The translations under genes and the position numbers were made by a program. From Pestalotiopsis fici W106-1 (Eukaryota; Ascomycota; Sordariomycetes; Amphisphaeriales; Sporocadaceae), in assembly GCF_000516985.1 (NCBI RefSeq), contig NW_006917101.1, positions 1,976,834 to 2,040,833 on the forward strand: DNA of 64,000 bases. Direction: 5' to 3'. The notes beneath the pieces are model-generated. The model saw only the letters and a list, made by a program, of their open reading frames with translations. It was not told where the DNA came from and searched no databases. Below, piece after piece: positions 59,700-64,000 of this stretch (position 1 is the stretch's first letter; each line of letters begins with the position of its first letter).

Positions 59700-62600
59700 T
59701 TAAAAAATTATATTAAGCCTAAAATTAATAATAAAAAGCTTTAGCATTTACGCTCCGGATATTTAAAAGCAAATATACTCCGAAACCTAATATACTAAAC
59801 GAAAAATATTAAAATCCAAAAAATACGATAATTCGATTACGAAATATACGCTCGAATTTCCGTAAACTAAATAATCTCCAAAAAAACTCGAAAATACCAG
59901 CTTATAAAACCTTTTTATCGAATTTTAATTAATATAATTTATTACTTAAAAGCTTTAAATAAGTCTTTTAAAACGCTTATTTTTTAAAAAAAATAATTTA
60001 AAAAATATTTTAAATATTTATTACGATTAAAAAAAGTTTTAAAAATTATTTTTATAATTTAAAATTTCGTTACGATAATAAAAAAATAATATAAATTAAA
60101 CGTTTTTATATAATTTTTTAACGGAAAAAGCTTTTTAATATTATATTAAAAAAAAAATTTCGAGCGCTAAGCACGATAAAAAAATATCGAGTTAGAAATT
60201 AGCGCTTCTTATATTTATAAATTTTATAAAAATATTAAAAGGGCTAATAAAAAAATTAAATAAAAAACCGTAAAAATGCTTTAATCGGCTAACTTCCTTA
60301 AACTCTTATAAAAAAAAGTTTTTAAAGCCGTAATATATTTATATAATATAAGCTTATCCTAATTAAATAGCTTTAAATCCCTAAATAAAATCCTAAATTT
60401 TTAATTTTAAAGATATTTTCGATAATATATACCGAAATTAACTAAAGCTTTAACCGATAATTTACGGCCTAATTAGAGTTTAATATATATATATAAATAC
60501 GCGTATTATTTTTTAATTAAAAATCGGGAATAAAACCTAAAATTAACCCGATAAAAAACCGAATATAAAGCTTATTTAGGTTATTTAGTAGGTTATTATA
60601 TAAATAACCTTTTTCGAATTTAGGTTTTAAATATAAAAAATATAATTATAATACGTAATATTAAATTTAATAAAATATAGTTTTATAAAAAAAATATCCG
60701 GGAAAAAAAGCTTATTATTTAGTAATATAAGCGCGATAATATTATTTAAAAAATCGAAATTAGCGAGCTAAGCTATATTAAAAACGATTTATTCGCTAAA
60801 TTAAATTTATAAAATATATATAATAATTAATAGATTTTGCACGATTTAAGGGGTAAAAAGGCTAAAAATACGGTTTTTAATAGCCTAATATAAATTATTA
60901 AATAGCTTAAAAATAATAAAAAAACTAGCTATCCTAACGATTAAAAATCGAATATTTACCTAAATATCTTTTTAAAAACTACTAAAGCTTTTAAGCTAAA
61001 AATATATATAAAATTATTATTTTTAAAAATAACGCTTAAACCTTAAATTATAACCGGATTAATTAATTAAAATTATAAAAATGCTTTATTATAAAACGCA
61101 AAAAATAAGCCTTAAAACTCTTACCGTAAAATATATTCGAACGGATAAAACGGGATAAAAAAAGCTTATTAAAATATAATAAAAAATATAAAATTTTTAA
61201 AAATAATAAATAAAATTTTTAAAAAAAATTAATTTATAAACGCTTCTAAATATTAAAATAAAGCCAATATTAAAACTTATACTAATACTTTTAAAATAAA
61301 AATCTTAATTAAATTTATTAATTTAAAAAAAACGTTTTTACTAATAACTAAAAATAAATTTAAAAAAAGCTCGAAAAAGTCGATTATTAACGATAAACCA
61401 TTATAAAAGTCGATTAAGGAAAAAAAAGCTTTAAATAAATATTAAAAAATATTCGCGATTTTCGATTTAAATTTATTTTAGTTAAAATTTCCAAATTTAA
61501 TATTTCAGGCTTTTTAAAAAACCGATTTTAAAAAATATAAAACTTTATATTATATAATAGCTATAGCGATATTAAATTATAAACTTAAGCGATTAAAATT
61601 AAATTTAATAATCGAAATTGCTTTAAATAAAAAAAAAGAGCTCGGAATATTAAAAAAAATCTTTTTTAACCCTAAAAAAAATATTCCGTAATAAAATTCT
61701 AGCTCCTCTAAAACGATTTTCTAATTTTTAAAATTATAAATTCCGAAATAATTTTTTTTAAATAATATATTTAAAGCTGCGAATTTTTATTTTTAAAAAA
61801 ATTTAAAGGGAGCGAAAACAAAAGAAAAAATTTAAAAAATTAATTCCATTTATATAAGTTTAAGCATATAAATTCGACGAAAATAATTATTTTACTAAAT
61901 TTAAAGCTCGATTAATGATAAAAGAAATTTATAAAAAAAAATCTATTAAATAAACCTATATTTCGATTTTAGCTGCGAAATCTTTTAAAATTATAATAGC
62001 GGTAATTATAAAATTCGACTTTAAATACAAATAATATAACGTAATAAAAGCGTTTCTAAACGCTTTTAAAAGGAATTTAAAGCTAATATATTACGAGCTT
62101 TTTAAAAGATTTAAAATAATTAAAAAATACCTAAAGCTTTAAAAAGCATTATACGGACTAAAAGATTTATTATTACTTTAATATTGGGAGTTTAATAGCA
62201 CTTTGGCCTAATTAGGTATAAAGGCGTTACCGGAAAAACCGTATTTATTTTATAATTTAAATAAAACGGTATTTATAATTTTTTATATAAACGATATTTT
62301 TATTTTATATCGAAAAAAGCATAAAAACGTAGAAAAAAAGCTTTTCGACTAAATTAAAAAAAAAATACGAGCTTAAATTAAAAAAAAAACGTAGCTTAAT
62401 TCCTCGGTATCCGTATTAAAAAAAATAAAATTAAAAAAATATTATTTTTTTTATATAACGCTTATATCGAAAAAATTTACGCTAAATTTAAGGTAAATAA
62501 TAATTCTTATATTTTAATAATACCGATTTTATACGAATTAGTATTAAAATATACTAAAAGCGCTTTAAAATAAAAAATTAAAAAATACTAAAAGCTTATC

Positions 62601-63300
62601 GGGTATATTTTATATATAGCTATTATTATCCGATTAAATATAGCTTTTTTAGCTATTTTATTTTTATATTTTTTTATAAATCCCGGATTTTTATATTTTA
62701 AATATAAACTTTAGGTTTTAAAATACTTATACGGAACTAAATATTTAGGAATTTAATATAAAAAAAATAAAAAAGCCTAAATCCTAACGATAGCTAATAA
62801 TGCTTTATTCGCTAACGACCCCGAATTAAAACGTAGCTTTTAAAGGTATATTATTAAGCTTTTTGGTAATTTAATAATATAAAAAGCCTTAAAATAAGCG
62901 ATAATTTTAACTAATATTATAAAAGCTAAACTCCTTGCTTTTTTAAAAATAAAAAAAAAATATAGCGTTTTAACGCTTTTATAAAAATATTTAATTTTAA
63001 TTTAAAAAAGCTTAAAATATTTATTACGATAATTAATAAATAATTCGATTAATTATTTATAAAGCTTTATAAGTTATTACTAAGCTTAAATATATCGATT
63101 TAAATAATATATAATTTAAATAAAAGTATAAAAAAGGCATTTTTATTATTATATACCTAAGCACCGAGTATATATTAGTAAATAAGCTTATAAAGGTATT
63201 ACCGAAATAAAAATTTAAATAATTTATCGTATATTTAAATTTAAAAATCGTAATATTAAAAGTAAAATAAGCTATTATTTTAAAAATTTAAAAAAAATAA
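59700..63300 (+). pseudogene. Copia pol remnant, copy 2
   Basis: In order on the plus strand: a GAG-pre-integrase block near 59.75 kb (HLRSGYLKANILRNL), integrase core near 60.2 kb, the integrase C-terminal block near 60.57 kb (AYLGYLVGYYINNLFRI), reverse transcriptase at 62.1-62.35 kb (ALYGLK, then FYINDIFIL at 62281, where the family has an Asp-Asp pair), and an RNase H end near 63.15 kb (YLSTEYILVNKLIKVLPK). All parts hold many stops. The Asn for Asp in the catalytic pair is what G-to-A RIP change predicts. Confidence 0.75.
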
Positions 63301-64000
63301 AAACGCGAAAATACGGCTTAATAAGCTAAAATATAAAGGCTTAAAAGCTATAAAAATAAACGGAAAATAAAAATATTATTTTTAAATTTATGCATTTTAC
63401 CTTTTAACCGTTTTACCGTTTTTTAATTTAATAAGCTGCTATATATTTTTTCTATATTAATTCCTATTTTTTATTAAAAGCGTAATCCTAAAAAAACTTT
63501 TTATCCCGCTTATATAAGCTTTTAAATAAAACCTTTTTTTAACCCGGCTAATATAAAAATAAAATAATTTTAATTACGATTCGGAATTAATTTTTAATGC
63601 GTTTTTTAGCGTTTTTATAATTATAAAAGGCAAACGTATAACTAATTATATAAGGATCCCTAACCTAAAAAGTTAATTAATAGTTTTCGAAAAATAGGAA
63701 AAAAAAATATTTATAAAATAATATAATTATAATTATTATTAAAGCAGCGTTTATAACGGTTTTTATTTTTAACGGTATAATATAAATTATTAAAACGGCC
63801 TTTTATAGCGCTTTTTAAATAACGAAAGCAAGGCTTTTAAAATTCGCTAATAATACGCTTAAAAAGCTTTTTAAATAAAAAAAAAGGATTAAAAGCGCTT
63901 TTTAAAAAAAATCGGCTTTTTTATATTATAGTAAAAACGACTTTAAGCTAAAGCTAAAAGCTTATTATAGCGAAATTAATAAAAAAATTCGGGAATAAAA

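Larger units (their letters stand above)
54795..64000 (+). mobile_element. RIP-degraded Ty1/copia retrotransposon block
   Basis: From about 54.8 kb the sequence turns sharply to extreme A+T richness and stays so to the window end. CpA and TpG are scarce, TpA is abundant, and CpG remains, the signature of RIP (C to T in CpA context). No frame above 60 codons survives on either strand. Plus-strand translation with stops still shows Ty1/copia pol order in at least two copies. No LTRs could be delimited by eye, and the block continues past the window. Confidence 0.88.

Noticed and set aside
54795..64000. CRISPR arrays or mitochondrial DNA as explanations for the A+T-rich block
   Set aside because: There are no regularly spaced repeats, no mitochondrial genes or tRNAs, and copia pol order with RIP-type dinucleotide bias explains the sequence.

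Overview
This window is nuclear DNA of a filamentous ascomycete, most likely a Sordariomycete and possibly Hypocreales (the order is inference). The evidence is short GT-AG introns of about 47-210 nt in most genes, HET and fungal STAND/NACHT proteins, a fungal ABCC transporter, a Rab4-type GTPase, ROK1 and sugar-catabolic enzymes, plus a roughly 9 kb A+T-rich block of retrotransposon debris with the marks of repeat-induced point mutation (RIP). All multi-exon models were built by hand from splice sites, reading phase and protein continuity. Exon coordinates are given in each entry.

Layout, left to right. 0.6-12 kb is accessory: a sulfotransferase-like protein (-), a HET-domain protein (-), a cysteine-rich, probably GPI-anchored wall protein (-), a secreted or membrane protein with a poly-Asp/Glu tract (+), an unrecognised small protein (+), and a long HET + ankyrin protein (+) interrupted by a 100-N assembly gap inside its ankyrin repeats. 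13.5-18.7 kb: a GH79 glycoside hydrolase (+) and the ribosome-biogenesis helicase ROK1 (-). 19.7-30.3 kb: a 14-exon ABCC multidrug-type transporter (+), a fungal transcription-factor-like protein with no visible zinc cluster (-) and an FAD-dependent GMC oxidoreductase (+). 30.8-39.2 kb: three genes in tandem on the minus strand, namely a NACHT STAND protein, a 146-aa membrane protein of unknown function, and a five-exon protein with a STAND-like N-terminus, coiled coils, ankyrin repeats and two C-terminal membrane helices. 41.4-45.6 kb: xylitol dehydrogenase (+) facing a GH2 beta-mannosidase (-). 47.2-53.5 kb: an mpaB/Lcp-type oxygenase (+), a dsRNA-binding RS-rich protein (-), an SDR dehydrogenase (-) and a Rab4-like GTPase (+). 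From about 54.8 kb to the end: RIP-degraded Ty1/copia elements with at least two pol copies and no surviving genes.

How the genes relate. Four genes (two HET, two STAND-type) are of the kinds used in fungal non-self recognition and programmed cell death. The three minus-strand genes at 30.8-39.2 kb are the best candidate for an uncharacterised functional unit, because fungal NLR-type genes often sit beside small membrane effectors. The transporter, regulator and oxidoreductase at 19.7-30.3 kb resemble the accessory part of a metabolite cluster, but no backbone enzyme is present. GH79, xylitol dehydrogenase and beta-mannosidase belong to plant-polysaccharide and pentose use. ROK1, Rab4, SDR and the dsRBD protein look like ordinary core genes between the accessory part and the repeat block.
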